NCBI GenBank assembly: GCA_037447655.1
Contig: JBBHKE010001496.1
Location: forward strand, 62,001-126,000
Direction: 5' to 3'
Length of the DNA: 64,000 nucleotides
DNA from: Zygnema cylindricum
Taxonomy: Eukaryota; Streptophyta; Zygnematophyceae; Zygnematales; Zygnemataceae
The notes beneath the pieces were generated by a model. It saw nothing but the letters and a program-made list of their open reading frames with translations, was not told the DNA's origin and ran no database searches. Below are positions 8,890 to 18,663 of this stretch, piece by piece (position 1 is the first letter of the stretch; the number at the start of each line of letters is the position of its first letter). Made by a program: the position numbers and the translations under genes.

Positions 8890-10245
8890 TCATCGGAAAC
8901 AGGGTTGTTTCAAAATCTGCTGGAATGGCCCCTCCTCGTATTTGTTGATTTCAGATTGGGTGAACGACTTCCAAAGAAGTTCGAAATCCGAGAAAGCGAT
9001 TCCCGAGCTGTCTCCTATAAAAATCCTTAAGTCCCCCATTTCTTTGTCCTTCTCTGCAAGGTTGGTGAACTGTGAAGAGGATGGTCCGGTTGGGCTAACA
9101 AACTGAACCGGTGAGATTACCCCTGGATCTGCGTCGTCTGGCTTGGGTTTGCCTCCTGCTCCGGTAGAGGGAGCGGTCTGGCGAGAGATGGCACTCCCCC
9201 CCACTGAGGATGTTCCGGTCTCTGGTGGGATCGTGAGATGACCAGTATCTCCCTGGAGTTGGCCCTTGGGAAACGAGGAGCTTATCACCTTGGGAAAAGC
9301 AGCCAAAAGTCCTGCTCCTCTATACCCAGGAGAGGCCCGTTCCTCCCGGTGAATTGTTTCCACCGAGGGAATGTGGAGAATAGGTTTAGTCACCGGTGGT
9401 ACTTGAGGGATTGGTGGAGAAGGGGATGGAGAAGACCGAGGACTACGAGGGAAAGGTGTCTGTTTGCGTGTACATCTTTTGGAGGTTCCTGGTGGAGGAG
9501 TTCCTTCGCTGGAACCGGGAGAACATCGGTGAGGAGGAGAGTTGGCAGGAAAGTCGTGCTTGTAGGGTAAGACGGGTGGTCCCGGTGACCCACGGACTGC
9601 AGCGGCCGGAGAAACAGAAGGAGAAGGAGAGGATGCCTGAGGTGGCGATGGAGGAGGAGTAGTAAGTCCGAGGGAAATGTGTAGTCTCCGGTCTGGTTGT
9701 AGCTGCACCACTGCCTCCACGGTAGAAGATCCCTTGACCGAGACAATGGTAGGGAGATCTGTAGCCGCGGCTACCGGATTACTCGGCAAATCTGCACCCA
9801 ACCCCTTTTTGTTAGATCTTGTTGTTCCCCCCCCTTCCTGCTGAAGTGGGGACTCCGCTCTATGTTCTGAAGAAGTCTTGGGAGATGGAGTCCGAGTTGG
9901 GGCAGTCTGCTCGGTAGGTTGTCTCTCAGCAAAGGGCCCTCTCTCTCTTGGAACAGATCCCGGTCCACTAAGGATTCCCCCTGATTTCCGTCTCCCCTCC
10001 CTAATTAGGAACAGTTCTTGTTCTAGAGCCCTCTTCCGTTCTTCTTCTAGGGCCTCCAAATCTATGGTGACGGGTCCAACCCCCGCTGTAGCCTGACTCT
10101 GGGATTGGAGGATCTCCACCAGTTTTTGCGTGCTGCTTACCACCCTTGAGAGATCCGCAATCCCCAAACCGGGTACCTCGGGGTCCGTAGGCCTCGAACG
10201 CCATAGTCCTTCGGATGGTCGGACAACAGGTGCGGAAGGAGACAT
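8890..10245 (-). CDS. gag: Gag N-terminal half, proline/serine-rich
   Basis: 451 codons. The first 90 residues contain an acidic, possibly coiled-coil segment (EALEEERKRALEQEL). Residues 110-340 are dominated by Pro and Ser (TPPPSPPQASSPSPSVSP and similar), as in a disordered region. The last 60 residues turn helical and lead towards the capsid-like region after a -1 change of frame near 8,893. It joins the upstream stretch 10,249-10,563 in the same frame through one TAA. I recognise no enzyme domain. Confidence 0.6.
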   Translation of the reverse strand: MSPSAPVVRPSEGLWRSRPTDPEVPGLGIADLSRVVSSTQKLVEILQSQSQATAGVGPVTIDLEALEEERKRALEQELFLIREGRRKSGGILSGPGSVPRERGPFAERQPTEQTAPTRTPSPKTSSEHRAESPLQQEGGGTTRSNKKGLGADLPSNPVAAATDLPTIVSVKGSSTVEAVVQLQPDRRLHISLGLTTPPPSPPQASSPSPSVSPAAAVRGSPGPPVLPYKHDFPANSPPHRCSPGSSEGTPPPGTSKRCTRKQTPFPRSPRSSPSPSPPIPQVPPVTKPILHIPSVETIHREERASPGYRGAGLLAAFPKVISSSFPKGQLQGDTGHLTIPPETGTSSVGGSAISRQTAPSTGAGGKPKPDDADPGVISPVQFVSPTGPSSSQFTNLAEKDKEMGDLRIFIGDSSGIAFSDFELLWKSFTQSEINKYEEGPFQQILKQPCFR

Positions 10246-10248
10246 AGA

Positions 10249-10563
10249 TTATAGGGAAATTGAGGCAGAAGGAAAGAATGGCTCTTCTTTGACTAGGGGA
10301 GCAAATCGACCTTTTCTGTCCCGATGGTTGAACCGGAAATCTCTCTTGGGCTCAGGTAACTTCCGCTTGCTACTCCCTTCCCTGGTTCGGCCCCGAGAAG
10401 TTGCTCTGCCCCTAGAAGGTCTACTGGTAGCAGTTTCTTGAGATATGGTGGGCTGCGGGTAGGAAGTTGATGGTCCTCCCTGTTGCTCCGGTGCTGAGGT
10501 TGGGGAGCCGCTCTCCGACGAACTACTCAGTACCTCTACTACACCTCCCACGGGGCATACCAC
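10249..10563 (-). pseudogene. gag: Gag N-terminal segment 2
   Basis: 104 codons, in frame with both neighbours (single TAG before, single TAA after). It is basic and Ser/Arg-rich (RPSRGRATSRGRTREGSSKR), which suggests nucleic-acid binding or disorder. No known fold is visible. Codon use and GC content match the rest of the element. Confidence 0.5.
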
Positions 10564-11016
10564 CTAGGCTCGGTCTGACCTGGCCACTCGCTGCACCAAC
10601 TCCTTCTTAACCTTCAATTCATGGAGATTATGAAGGGCTAAGATTTCCTTGCGACCTGGCCGGTTAGGGTCAGACACGATCTCTGGATCTATGTATATCT
10701 CTGTTATCGGTGCCTTGGACCTGGTAAAGCGACCAATTTCAGGAAGGGGACCAGGGATCGCTTCCTTGTGTGCCAACCCCTTTCTACGGCTTTTAGGAGA
10801 AAGGGGCGGCCTCTCCGCCCTCTCCGTTGCCCAAGCTCGGGCTGACTCGGACAAAGTTGGAAAGTTCTCGGGGGAAAAGACAAGTGGAGGTGGAGGAGAG
10901 GGTCGCCCCTCTGGCTGCGTTGGAGGAGTTTTTACTGCAACCTCGGCAGGCATCTCTCCCCTAAGAAACCGCTCTACGTGTAAAGGGGAGCCAAATGGGG
11001 GTGCTTCCTCAGGCAT
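10564..11016 (-). pseudogene. gag: Gag N-terminal segment 1, likely Gag start
   Basis: 150 codons opening with ATG at 11,014-11,016, about 180 bases after the 5' LTR, which is a sensible place for the Gag start. Pro-rich and charged, no recognised domain. It ends at a TAG (10,564-10,566), after which the same frame stays open. The two in-frame stops in 8890-11,016 are therefore point defects in one long reading frame rather than true ends. Confidence 0.55.
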
Positions 11017-11196
11017 CTAGGGCCACCGCTTTCTACCTCTTCGCTCTTCCGATCTGACACCCGGAAGATCCTTATCCTGAACTTCTCCTCCCCCCATAGT
11101 TGACTGGAGAAGAAGATCTAAATCCCCTTATATAAAAGTACTCGATCTGAGAACCTATCCTCTTTATCCTAAAGAGACAGGGAGCTTTTTTAGTAC
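11017..11196 (-). other. Gypsy 5' leader, no canonical primer-binding site recognised
   Basis: This lies between the LTR edge (11,197) and the likely Gag start. Read on the minus strand, the bases after the LTR are GTACTAAAAAAGCTCCCTG, which do not match the 3' end of any tRNA I know, so the priming mode is unknown. On the plus strand there is an AT-rich TTATATAAAAG at about 11,128-11,138 of unknown meaning. Confidence 0.5.
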
Positions 11197-12384
11197 TGTG
11201 CTACTCCGTTGGAAGCCCACGAAATGCCACACTCCCAGCTACTCTCCAAAGAATAGGAAGGAAATGAGAGTTGTCTAATCCTTTCTGCAAAACTCCGGAA
11301 AAACCCAAAGATGACCAGAAGAGTGTGCAAATAACTCCCACGCAGAAATATAGAAATAACAAATATCGGCTTTTCAGATTAAACAATATCACCTTGCCCC
11401 AGAGAATGGAATTAAAGATAGAAATGAATGATAATGGAGAAGGGAATTCACATACCCCGGAGTGCAACGATGACCAAACTCATCAGATGAAAACCTCTCC
11501 TAATGGCCTCGAAGTCACGTATGAGTCTCCCTCAACCCTCCCGGTTCTACCGCAAGGATCCGACAAGACTCTTCTTAGTTTCAAACATCGAAAGTCCAAA
11601 CGGCCCAAAGAGGAGATAGTGCCAACTACCCACCCGTGCTACGGTCTCCACAAAAGACAATCCAAAACAAAGATGGCAATAGAGTCAACGACACAATGCA
11701 ACCGTTCTCCAACAGAAAGATTGATTTAATTCTCTGGGGGTTTTCTCAGGAGACAGTACTGAAAAAGCAAACTGTCTCCTTCGGCCCCAAGTGTCTTATA
11801 CAACCAGAGCTTGTCCTACTGCAAGTTCCAAAGTCAAAGCAATGTGACAAGCCAATCAGCGGTCAGCCATTATTATCGTACGCACATAAGACCAAACAAA
11901 CTGTACTACACTCAGGGCTAAAAGTTAGACGACTGGTCCCGGCTGCAATAGCGGCCGAGGGTCCTCCTAGAATACACAAAATGGAAACATAGTTCTGACT
12001 CGACGTGAAACCGCCTAACTTTGACCCAAAGTCATTAATGTTTGGCCCGGCTGTTGGGCCTAAACTAACATCCTTCTGACAGCTAATAGTAGGATCTACG
12101 GGATAATCTCAAAGGTTACGTGTCGTTCTCTAATGTATCCGTCTACTAGAGCTACATAGAACACACAATATAATGGAGCAGACACTTTGCACCGGACTAA
12201 CTCCGCCGTTCGGCCTCCGTTTCAGGTGAACTAAATTGCGTAGGGCTCCAGAGTGAAAACATAAAGATCTGATCCGGCTAGTTGTCCTCTTCCTTCTCTG
12301 TGCGCTAGAGTCCGTACAAAGTGGAATGAGGCCCCGGAACTCCTGGGAGTGCAAATGTGCCGACGATGCACATGAGCTTGACAA
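11197..12384 (-). repeat. 5' LTR of the gypsy element, truncated
   Basis: Matches 155-1339 of the left LTR and then stops at 12,384, missing roughly the last 200 bases (the first 200 of the LTR in element orientation). Beyond 12,384 the sequence is copia integrase. The loss means a deletion or recombination, since a plain insertion would leave a full LTR. Confidence 0.85.
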
Positions 12385-13148
12385 GTTTTATCTTTTACTG
12401 CCCTTGTTTCTTGCCTGTTTCTTACATAAACTGCACAATTCCTAGCCTCTGCCCAAAACTTGTAATCTATGTCCATATCAGCCATCATTGTCCTAGCACA
12501 CTCTGCTATAGTCTTATTCTTCCTCTCTGAAACACTGTTTTGTTTCGGAGAATAAGGAATAGTAAGCTGACGTGAGATTCCATGCAATTTTAAGAATTCT
12601 GCAAACTCATTAGAAATGTACTCCTCTCCATTATCAGATTTGAATCCTGCTATCTTTCTCTCATGCAAATTTTTAACCCAAGCCTTATACTCGTTAAATT
12701 TTGCAAAGACTTCATCCTTACTTTTCAAAAAATAAACTATAGTAAACCTACTATAGTCATCCGTAAAAGTAAGCATAAACTTAACCCCTCCCACAGATGA
12801 GTATATAGATGGCCCCCATACATTTGAATAAATTAGTTCTAGTACCTTGCTACTTCTATAATCAGTTTGAGAATGGAAAGGCAACTTATAGATTTTTCCC
12901 ATCGCACAACCATCACATACATTTGATGCTAGTTTTTGACTAATTTTTACACCTTCCACCATTTTCTGATTTACCATCTTTTGTAATCTATCATAATTCA
13001 CATGTCCTAAACGTTTATGCCATAAATCACAATCACTGATTACACTTGAGTACATAACATCATTGTCATTATCATTTGCAAGACCCAATCGATACAAATT
13101 GTTTCCACAAGCAAATCCCTCTGCAACTATTTTCCCACACTTACTCAC
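12231..13148 (-). pseudogene. Copia A integrase, fused to gypsy LTR sequence
   Basis: 305 codons open. The GAG-pre-integrase block with LWHKRLGHVNYDRL and the CDGC pair is present. Core: the first catalytic Asp is Asn (SNVWGPS), Asp is kept in KSDNGEEY, and Glu in NSVSERKNK. After KDKT the last 51 codons (12,231-12,384) are antisense gypsy LTR, so the reading frame is an accidental chimera. It cannot be an active integrase. Confidence 0.85.
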
Positions 13149-13163
13149 TGTTTTCTTCCCATT

Positions 13164-13676
13164 TTAAGATATAGTTTTAAAACATTTCTTTTCTTCCACT
13201 GAAGTAGAGAAAAAGTTTCTTTTGAATGCTGGGACATGCAACACATCTTCTAAAACCCTTTTCACAGGTTTTCCCTCTACATTCAACATAAGTGACACCC
13301 TCCCCTTTGCTTTCGACTCAACAAAGGTATCATCACTAAAATAAATTTTGACAAGAGAGGTAGATTGAATACTTTCAAAGGGATGGCGACTACGGCACAT
13401 ATGGGCAGATGCACCCGAGTCCATAATCCATTCGTCTTCCTCCACGCCTTCAGTTGCTTGTGCCATCGCAAAGTATTTATTTTCGCTGTTATCGGGAAAG
13501 CTGCTCACATCCTCCACTTGAAGTGCGTTGGAAAATGCTGTTGGGCGTCCATATGACGTAGATGGAACTAAGCTTTGGTCCCAACCAGAGCAAAAATTTC
13601 GCCTAGCTTTAGCTCTCTTATAGGCATGACACATTCTGAAAACAAGGCCTTTTTCATCACAGTAATAGCATCTCAA
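13164..13676 (-). pseudogene. Copia A zinc-knuckle remnant and protease
   Basis: 170 codons. It starts at CYYCDEKGLVFRMC, a knuckle that lost its histidine. Around residues 85-95 is WIMDSGASAHMC, the copia protease active site with Asp-Ser-Gly. The rest fits the usual copia region between protease and GAG-pre-integrase. It is separated from the integrase by a stop and a few codons. Confidence 0.8.
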
Positions 13677-14335
13677 AGGTGACCTTCTAGAACCACTACC
13701 TCTACCACTGCAACTACCACTACCACTGCCAATCTTAGAGTCTGAAAATTGGTTAGCTAGTGCCTAAACAGACTTACTACTACCTCTTTGTGAAATCTGG
13801 TTAGCTTCTTTGCTCAAAATAAACTGTATTGCTAATGCTATGTTCCACTAACGTTGTGGAAGAGGCGTAAGCCTATCCATGGCTCCCTTTTATTCATCAG
13901 GTAAAGTTCTCATCAATAACATAGCCTGCTGAGGTGGTGAAAAGTCCCCACCTGCACTTGGACTCTGAAGGAACAACCTTTTTAAGCATGACAATGATGT
14001 GACATACTACCTCGTGAATACATAAATTCAAATATTTGAGTGGCTATTTTAGTCTGCACAGTAACATCTAGCTGAACATACATAGCACCTACGCTAAACC
14101 CAACTTCACAAGCTTTTTTCAAATCAAGATACGACATTACCAAATCTTTTGTCATTGCATGTTTCAAGACGTTGAGGCAGTGGAGATTCTTCTTTCTCCA
14201 ATCCGGTGCCGTCACATCGACACTTCCTTCCACAATGGGTGAAAAGTCCCTCTCCTCGAAATATGAGCTCAGCATATCTTCCCAATATAAGAAGTCAGTT
14301 CCATCAAAAATAGATGATTTGGGCGGTGGGCCCAT
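13677..14335 (-). pseudogene. gag: Copia A gag
   Basis: The open stretch 13,982-14,335 (117 codons) begins at MGPPPKSSIFDG, immediately inside the LTR; the primer site is read as the codons for VMGPP. WEDMLSSYFEE and the helical residues after it match copia Gag. The part 13,677-13,981 is the same gag broken by frameshifts and stops, ending in a Gly/Ser-rich run before the knuckle. Confidence 0.75.
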
Positions 14336-14339
14336 AACC
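14325..14339 (-). other. Primer-binding site of copia A (initiator tRNA-Met anticodon arm)
   Basis: On the minus strand GGTTATGGGCCCACC follows directly after the LTR end TTCAACA. It is the complement of GGTGGGCCCATAACC, the anticodon stem and loop of plant-type initiator tRNA-Met. This is the half-tRNA primer type known for Drosophila copia. Confidence 0.75.
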
Positions 14340-14963
14340 TGTTGAAGGTCATGGGCATTCTAACTTGGTAGTGTTCCACTCCAACTAGGCGTCACACTTG
14401 CACCAGCAGGGACTAATCCATTAGTGGATATGGGAGCAGAAGTAAACCCAAAGAAAAATACCTATTTGACTAGATTTATGTTGTAAGATATGTACCTTTA
14501 AGTGAGAGAGGGCTTACAACTAGACAAACATATACCCCAATCAAAATAAGGACAATAGAACAGAAAAACACTTTAAAGTGCATTTAGTGCTCTCATTTCC
14601 TTAAACTTTGTGTAGAATGTACATTCTGTGTATAATTGATCAATCTTAATTGAACTAAAAACTCAAAAGATCTAGAAAACATCTAAAACGTATATACAGG
14701 GTTCACCTTAATATCTACTAACAAAAATCAAAGTACTTGGACCAGAATTGTGTAGAAACAATATCTACACCCAAAAAATCTGTAAGATATTTATCACATC
14801 CACATTCATTGGCGGCCCTACACACTAATTTACTTAAAGATAACTATTCGTGTAGTTACTACAAAAATCCACACTAAATTTGGTCAATATTCAACAGTTG
14901 GTGTCCAAAATTACTATAAGTCTTAAACTCTAATTTCTAAGACTTACAAAAGCTTACTTTTCA
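14340..14963 (-). repeat. 5' LTR of copia A
   Basis: 624 bp, TGTTGAAGGTC to TTACTTTTCA on the plus strand. It is homologous to 16,210-16,890 and to the inverted piece 18,351-18,663. The primer site flanks the low edge, and the high edge (14,963) abuts RT sequence of another copia. The region that corresponds to the gag N-terminus lies inside the LTR; its ATG is ATA in this copy and one stop interrupts it. Confidence 0.85.
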
Positions 14964-15530
14964 ATAAATGATCTAAACTAATTCCAGTAAATCTTAATCA
15001 TGTTTAGAACTCATCTACCTTTCGGTTCCATTGCCTCAAGGCGTGTTTTAGGCCATACAAAGATTTTAAAAGTCTCCACACAAGATTTTCTTTTCTTGCT
15101 TCGTCATAACCCTCTGGCTGCTTCATATAAATGACCTCATCTAAATCACTATGCAAAAATGCAATTTTGACATCCATTTGGTGGATGTCAAAATCCTCTA
15201 TAGAAGCTAATGTAAGTAAGATGCAAACAAGTGGAAACCTTACAACCGGTGAAAAAGTTTATTCATAATCTATCCCCTTCTTTTGATTATATCCCTTAGC
15301 AACCAAACGAGCCTTATACTTGTCTATGGTATTATCTGGGTTCAATTTTAATTTAAACACCCATTTAGTTCCAATAGCCTTTCTTCGAAGGAAGTTCCAC
15401 CACATCCCATGTTTGGGCCTCCATGATGGATTTCATTTCTTCATAGACCCCTTCCACCCAGTGTTCCCTTTCATTACTCGAAAAAGCTTTCGTCAACGTT
15501 AGAGGCTTTTATATGTGTGCCGAGTGAGAA
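14964..15530 (-). pseudogene. Copia D reverse transcriptase fragment
   Basis: The minus strand reads in pieces as copia RT: a WVFKLKLN-like block near 15,340-15,370, [10 protein letters not shown] near 15,310, and HQMDVKIAFLH near 15,160-15,200. It ends at 14,964 close to the SDHSIY block, where copia A begins. Several stops and frame changes are present and no long open frame remains. Confidence 0.7.
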
Positions 15531-16209
15531 AATGGTGCATTTTCTCCCGTTAGTCACGCACTTCGCCTAACTCCACGTGGAAATTCTGTCGCTGATATAG
15601 ATGGTTGGGTCCTCCTCTTTGATACATGTGATTCTTCTTGTGATTCAATTTTGGCTTGAGGTACATGAGAGTCTGCAACTCTTTTGGGAATAACACTTTC
15701 TGTTTCTGGTGGAGAAGATGATTGCAAGTCAATTTGAGCTAAGATAGATGCATTTTCTTTATTTTTCTTGAAAAACATGGGATTTTCCTCTAAAAATATA
15801 TAATCAATACTTCTATCCTTCTTATAGTCTATACGCTCATTAAATACATCTACTCGTTTTCTTTCATCTTTCATAATAATGTTTATGGCAACCACAACTC
15901 TATATCTCTTAGTGTCATACACTTTATAACCTTTGGCATGATCATCATACCCTAGAAATAGGCCTGGTATACCTTTTAGTTATAGCTTCTATTTCTGCGG
16001 ATCACTATCTAGCATAAAAACCTTACTTCCAAAAACTTTGAAGTGACTTACATGTAGTTTGTGTCCAGTCCACATTTCATAGGGAGTTTTATCTTTTACT
16101 GCCCTAGTTTCTAACATGTTTCTCACATAAGCTGCACAATTCATAGTCTCTGCCCAAAACTTGTAATCTATGTCCATATTAGCCATCATTGTCGTAGCAC
16201 ACTATGATA
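15531..16209 (-). pseudogene. Copia D integrase C-terminus and linker
   Basis: 15,989-16,189 encodes the integrase C-terminal block (YKFWAETMNCAAYVRN, TPYEMWTG, KVFGSKVFML). 15,554-15,922 encodes the acidic/serine-rich linker that precedes RT. At 16,209/16,210 it meets the LTR end of copia C, so C was inserted into D here. The rest of D integrase is not seen. Confidence 0.75.
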
Positions 16210-16890
16210 TGTTGAAGGTCATGGGCATTTAGACTCAGCTGTGATCCACTCCCACTAAGAGTCACACTTGCACCAGCTGGGATATTCGTCCCTGGAGGAG
16301 CAGGTGGAGCACTAGGGCTAATAGGAGCACTTCCAGCAAGAGGTGAGCCATTATCAGACATATTAGCAGTAGCAAACTCTAAGAGGAATACCTATCAGAC
16401 TAGATCAATACTGTAAGATATGTAACTATAAATGAAAGAGGTCTTTCAACTAAAGAAACATATACTAAAAGCAAATCAAAGACAATAGAGCACAAAACAC
16501 CTTAAACTGCACTTAGTGCTCTCATTTCCTTAAACTTTGTTTAGAATGTACATTCAGTATGGAATTGATCAATCGTAATTGAACTAAATACGCAAAAGAT
16601 ATAGAAAACATCTAAAACATATGTAAAGGGTTCACTAGACAACCTACTGACAAAAATCTAAGTGTTTGGACCAGAATTGTCCACTAACAATATCTATACC
16701 CTAAAAATCCTGGTGATTGTTATCACGTCCACATTCATTGGCGGCCCTACACACTAATTTACTTAAAGATAACTATTCGTGTAAACTACAAAAATCCACA
16801 CTAAATTTGGTCAATATTGAATAGTTGGTATTCCAAAAATATTCGAAGTCCTAGACTCAAATTTCTAAGACTTACTAAAGCTTACTTTAC
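16210..16890 (-). repeat. 3' LTR of copia C
   Basis: 681 bp, TGTTGAAGG to TTACTTTACA on the plus strand. The inner side (16,891 up) has the purine-rich tract AAGCTTAAGGGGATTAT on the minus strand, preceded by the RNase H tail. It contains an ATG at 16,359-16,361 with about 50 open codons up to the LTR end, which would be the Gag N-terminus if this were a 5' LTR. Confidence 0.85.
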
Positions 16891-16911
16891 AATAATCCCC
16901 TTAAGCTTTAG

Positions 16912-18016
16912 AAGGCTTACTCACTTAGACCATAAGGAGCAAGAAGGGCTTTTGTCAAGATGTCCGCAACCATTTTCTCATCAGGCAAATAACAAAGTTT
17001 GACCACTTTTGCAAATACTTTCTCTCGTACAAATGTATCCGAATGTCCATATGTTTACTCTTAAAATGGTGACTTGTGTTTGTAGCCACAAAAATGGTTG
17101 CTTAATCGTCGCACCACATTATTTGTGTCCCGTGTTGTGTACTACCCAATTCTTGAAAAAATGCGTTAATCCATAGCAACTCTTTCAAGGCTGCACTTGC
17201 AGCTATGTATTCGGCTTCCATAGTCGATTGTGCCGTGACCTTTCGAAGTTTACTACTCCAACTACAACTTCCACTTCCAATGTGAATGACATACCCAGTT
17301 GTAGACTTCCTACTAGGCACATCACCATAGCTAGCATCACTCCAAGTATTAATGCCAACCTTGTCCCCTCCCAAAGTAAGCCAAAGATTTCTAGTCCCAA
17401 CAACATATCTTAAGACCATTTTTGCTGCTTCCCAGTCTCTCTTTCGTAGAGTTTGCAGACTTCTGCTCAACACACCAACAGCTGCAGCTATATCGGGCCT
17501 AGTACAATTCATAAAGTAAATCAGACTTCCTTCTACATCGGGCCTAGTACAATTCATAAAGTAAATCAGACTTCCTCCTACTTGTCTGTAGGGTATTTGG
17601 GACATAATTGTTTTCTCTTCTACACTGAGTTCCTTATCTATTATGACTCCAAACTCATGCTCCATTCCTTCAAGATTTTGCTTATACTCCATCGGAGTTG
17701 CACAACCTTTGGCATCAGCCAAACCAAACACTTCCAACATGTTTCCTATCGCTTCTTTTTTAGTTAGCCTAATGATTTTCTTTTCTCTATCTCTTTCAAC
17801 GTGTATGCCAAGAATGTATTTAGCCTCACCTAAATCCTTCATTTCAAATTTTGAATTAAGAGCGTGTTTTACTCTAGCAATTCCTTCTTTGTTCCTACTA
17901 ATTAGCAGCAAATCATCAACATACACAGCAATGAATATCACCTTATTAGGATTATCACCACACATCACATATATTGAATGATCTGAACTAATTCTACTAA
18001 ATCCTAATCCTGTCAA
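16912..18016 (-). pseudogene. Copia C reverse transcriptase C-half and RNase H
   Basis: 17,102-18,016 is open for 304 codons and holds the intact RT box AVYVDDLLLIS, the KDLGEAKYILG block, and RNase H with TWSDASYGD and STMEAEYIAAS. A 15-codon duplication (GSLIYFMNCTRPD repeated) lies at 17,492-17,581. After a stop, 16,912-17,101 encodes the tail up to DEKMVADILTKALLAP. The RT box looks usable, but the element is cut on its 5' side at 18,350. Confidence 0.85.
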
Positions 18017-18020
18017 GAAC

Positions 18021-18350
18021 TCATCTAACTTTCGGTTCCATTGCCAAGAGGGCCTGTTTTAGGCCATACAAAGATTTTAAAAGTCTGCACACACGATTTT
18101 TTTTTCCTGCTTCCTCAAAACCCTCTGGCTTCTTTCTAGAAATGACCTCATCTAAATCACCATGCAAAAATGCAGTTTTGACATCTTTTTGGTGGATGTC
18201 AAAATCCTCTATGGAAGCTAATGTAAGTAAGATGCGGACAGATGGAAACCTTACAACCGGTGAAAATGTTTCTTCATAATCTATCCCCTCTTTTTGATCA
18301 TATCCTTTAGCAACCAAGCGAGCCTTATACCTGTCTATGGTATTTTCTAT
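18021..18350 (-). pseudogene. Copia C reverse transcriptase N-terminal part
   Basis: From [18 protein letters not shown] onward this is copia RT, with DVKTAFLHGDL and LLKSLYGLKQA. The stop at 18,021 follows a frame change near GLKQA. Upstream codons of the same open stretch (18,351-18,434) come from an inverted LTR and are not protein sequence. Confidence 0.8.
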
Positions 18351-18663
18351 TGAAAAGTAAGCTTTAGTAAGTCTTAGAAATTTGAGTCTAGAACTTATAA
18401 TAATTTTGGACACCAACTGTTCAATATTGACCAAATTTAGTGTGGATTTTTGTAGTATCTACACGAATAGTTATATTTAAGTAAATTAGTGTGTAGGGCC
18501 GCCATTGAATGTGGACGTCATAAGAATCACCCGGATTTTTAGGGTATAGATATTGTTATTGGATAATTCTGGTCCAAACACTTAGATTTTTGTTAGTAGG
18601 TTGTCTGGTGAACGCTGTACATACATTTTAGATGTTTTCTACATCTTTTGAGTATTTAGTTCA
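18351..18663 (+). repeat. Inverted copia LTR fragment
   Basis: Starts TGAAAAGTAAGC, the reverse complement of the inner end of the LTRs at 14,340-14,963 and 16,210-16,890, so it lies in the opposite orientation. Only about 313 bp are left; it merges into satellite at about 18,663. It begins exactly at an LTR terminus inside copia C RT, so a plus-strand relative inserted there and was later truncated. Confidence 0.75.

Larger units (their letters stand above)
155..12384 (-). mobile_element. Ty3/gypsy LTR retrotransposon with DNA methyltransferase and PHD-like finger, decayed
   Basis: Minus-strand element bounded by LTRs at 155-1545 and 11,197-12,384. Order in the element: gag (three open stretches), capsid-like region, two zinc knuckles, protease, C5-DNA methyltransferase, reverse transcriptase, RNase H, integrase, PHD-like finger. 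Protease before RT and integrase last is the Ty3/gypsy order. Coding frames change twice, near 8,893 and near 4,570-4,590, and single in-frame stops separate most open stretches, so this copy looks non-autonomous. At about 12.2 kb as seen it is long for a gypsy element, because of the long gag and the extra methyltransferase. The 5' LTR is cut at 12,384, where copia integrase sequence begins. GC content is visibly higher than in the copia and satellite DNA to the right. Confidence 0.9.
12385..14963 (-). mobile_element. Copia element A, 5' half only
   Basis: Minus-strand Ty1/copia fragment with 5' LTR (14,340-14,963), primer site, gag, zinc-knuckle remnant, protease and two thirds of integrase, cut at 12,384. 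Integrase before RT is the copia order. RT, RNase H and the 3' LTR are missing. The outer LTR edge at 14,963 abuts copia RT sequence, so A was inserted into another copia (D). Confidence 0.85.

Noticed and set aside
11160-11196. Canonical tRNA 3'-end primer site for the gypsy element
   Set aside because: GTACTAAAAAAGC next to the LTR fits no tRNA 3' end that I can recognise.
16210-16890. Internal-LTR-internal arrangement that looked like tandem copia elements sharing an LTR (also at 29,600, 39,750 and 58,100)
   Set aside because: The apparent gag start beyond the LTR is part of the LTR itself; the true termini at TG...CA abut target sequence, in two cases with perfect duplications.
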